Source: a bacterium
GTDB taxonomy: Bacteria; Patescibacteriota; Patescibacteriia; UBA1558; GWA2-36-10
NCBI GenBank assembly: GCA_030690875.1
Contig: JAUYFP010000116.1
Location: 1 to 6,320, forward strand
Length of the DNA: 6,320 nt
Direction: 5' to 3'
Shown here piece by piece: positions 5,861 to 6,320 of this stretch. The notes beneath the pieces were generated by a model. It saw only the letters and a list, made by a program, of their open reading frames with translations, ran no database searches and was not told where the DNA came from. Within the stretch, counting starts at the first letter, position 1. Each line of letters begins with the position of its first letter. The position numbers were made by a program, and so were the translations under genes.

Positions 5861-6320
5861 ATATTTTTGTATATTTTTTAATAATAATTGACCAGTCGAG
5901 GCTTTTGGCAAACTCAACTGACTTATTTTTAAAACTATTTTTTAATTGAACATCGTCTAAAATCAACATCATTTTTTGAGTCGCCTGTTTTGTATCCTGA
6001 GGACTGACCAAAAAACCATTTTGACCATCTAACATAGCGTCAATGGCTCCGCTCTCCAAAGCGCCAATAAGTGGCAAGCCAAAAGCGGCCGCTTCCACAA
6101 ATACTAAACCAAAACCCTCAATATCATAATCTACATTTTGTGGCAACAAAATAAATAATTCCGCATTTTTATAAAAAGAAACTAGTTCCTGATCACTAAC
6201 ATTTTCTTTAAAAATAACTTTATCAATTAAATTTAACTCTTTAATTAGACCCAACAACTTTCTATAATACTGCCCACGGCCGGAGCCAATAATGATATAT
6301 TTTAAATCTAGATATTTTGA
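5832..6320 (-). CDS. GT4-type glycosyltransferase, C-terminal half only (5' end outside window)
   Basis: The first 162 visible residues to the stop form the donor-binding half of a GT-B glycosyltransferase; the frame is open to the window edge at 6320, so the gene starts outside. Visible elements in order are strand and loop KYIIIGSGRGQYYRKL (residues 7-22 of the visible part), VIFKENVSDQELVSFYKNA (35-53), FILLPQ (56-61), then the EX7E-type signature EGFGLVFVEAAAFGLPLIG (67-85), with both glutamates present. NGFLVSPQD (98-106) and a terminal helix follow. A TTG at 6257 gives an apparent start, but it lies inside the conserved IIIGSGRG domain and is not a real beginning. This looks like a retaining enzyme using a nucleotide-activated sugar. 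It heads the visible operon and overlaps the next methyltransferase by 29 bases. Confidence 0.9.
   Translation of the reverse strand, partial: SKYLDLKYIIIGSGRGQYYRKLLGLIKELNLIDKVIFKENVSDQELVSFYKNAELFILLPQNVDYDIEGFGLVFVEAAAFGLPLIGALESGAIDAMLDGQNGFLVSPQDTKQATQKMMLILDDVQLKNSFKNKSVEFAKSLDWSIIIKKYTKIYELLFKSSV

Noticed and set aside
1..6320. CRISPR arrays, tRNA or rRNA genes, insertion sequences, long repeats, terminators
   Set aside because: Coding sequence fills the window almost completely; no regularly spaced repeats, inverted terminal repeats, transposase motifs or hairpins followed by T runs were seen in the few intergenic bases.

Overview
The window is one uninterrupted stretch of eight genes, all on the minus strand, so transcription runs from position 6320 down to 1. 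Gaps between genes are only 4 to 7 bases, two junctions are ATGA stop/start overlaps, and one pair overlaps by 29 bases. No non-coding stretch is long enough to hold a promoter, terminator, RNA gene or repeat. The window is therefore an internal slice of a longer operon, with both end genes cut by the window edges.

In transcription order the genes are: (1) the C-terminal half of a GT4-type glycosyltransferase, 6320-5832; (2) a class I SAM methyltransferase, 5860-5234; (3) a methyltransferase-like protein with an altered SAM loop, 5229-4486; (4) a GT4-type glycosyltransferase, 4478-3420; (5) a short SAM methyltransferase, 3415-2852; (6) a larger SAM methyltransferase, 2846-1881; (7) an aminoglycoside phosphotransferase/choline-kinase-fold kinase, 1884-988; (8) a GT4-type glycosyltransferase lacking its C-terminus, 991-1. 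Three glycosyltransferases, four distinct methyltransferases and one small-molecule-type kinase in one operon indicate assembly and tailoring of a methylated, possibly phosphorylated surface glycan such as an exopolysaccharide, O-antigen-like chain or glycolipid. No flippase, polymerase, transporter or nucleotide-sugar synthesis gene is in view, so the export route and sugar identities cannot be read here.

The most interesting unit is the coupled methyltransferase and kinase pair at 2846-988. Its domain order matches WbdD, the E. coli O9a chain terminator that phosphorylates and then methylates the end of a polymannose chain. Here the two activities would be separate, translationally coupled proteins. 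This is a hypothesis, because neither protein's substrate can be read from sequence.

The DNA is AT-rich, but unevenly so: the methyltransferase at 2846-1881 is much richer in G+C than the N-terminal half of the glycosyltransferase at 4478-3420. TGA is used as a stop twice, so this is not a lineage that reassigns UGA. Clear Shine-Dalgarno sequences are absent. AT-rich sequence, very tight packing and short proteins would suit a Patescibacteria/CPR-type bacterium, but there is no marker gene, so the taxonomic guess is weak.
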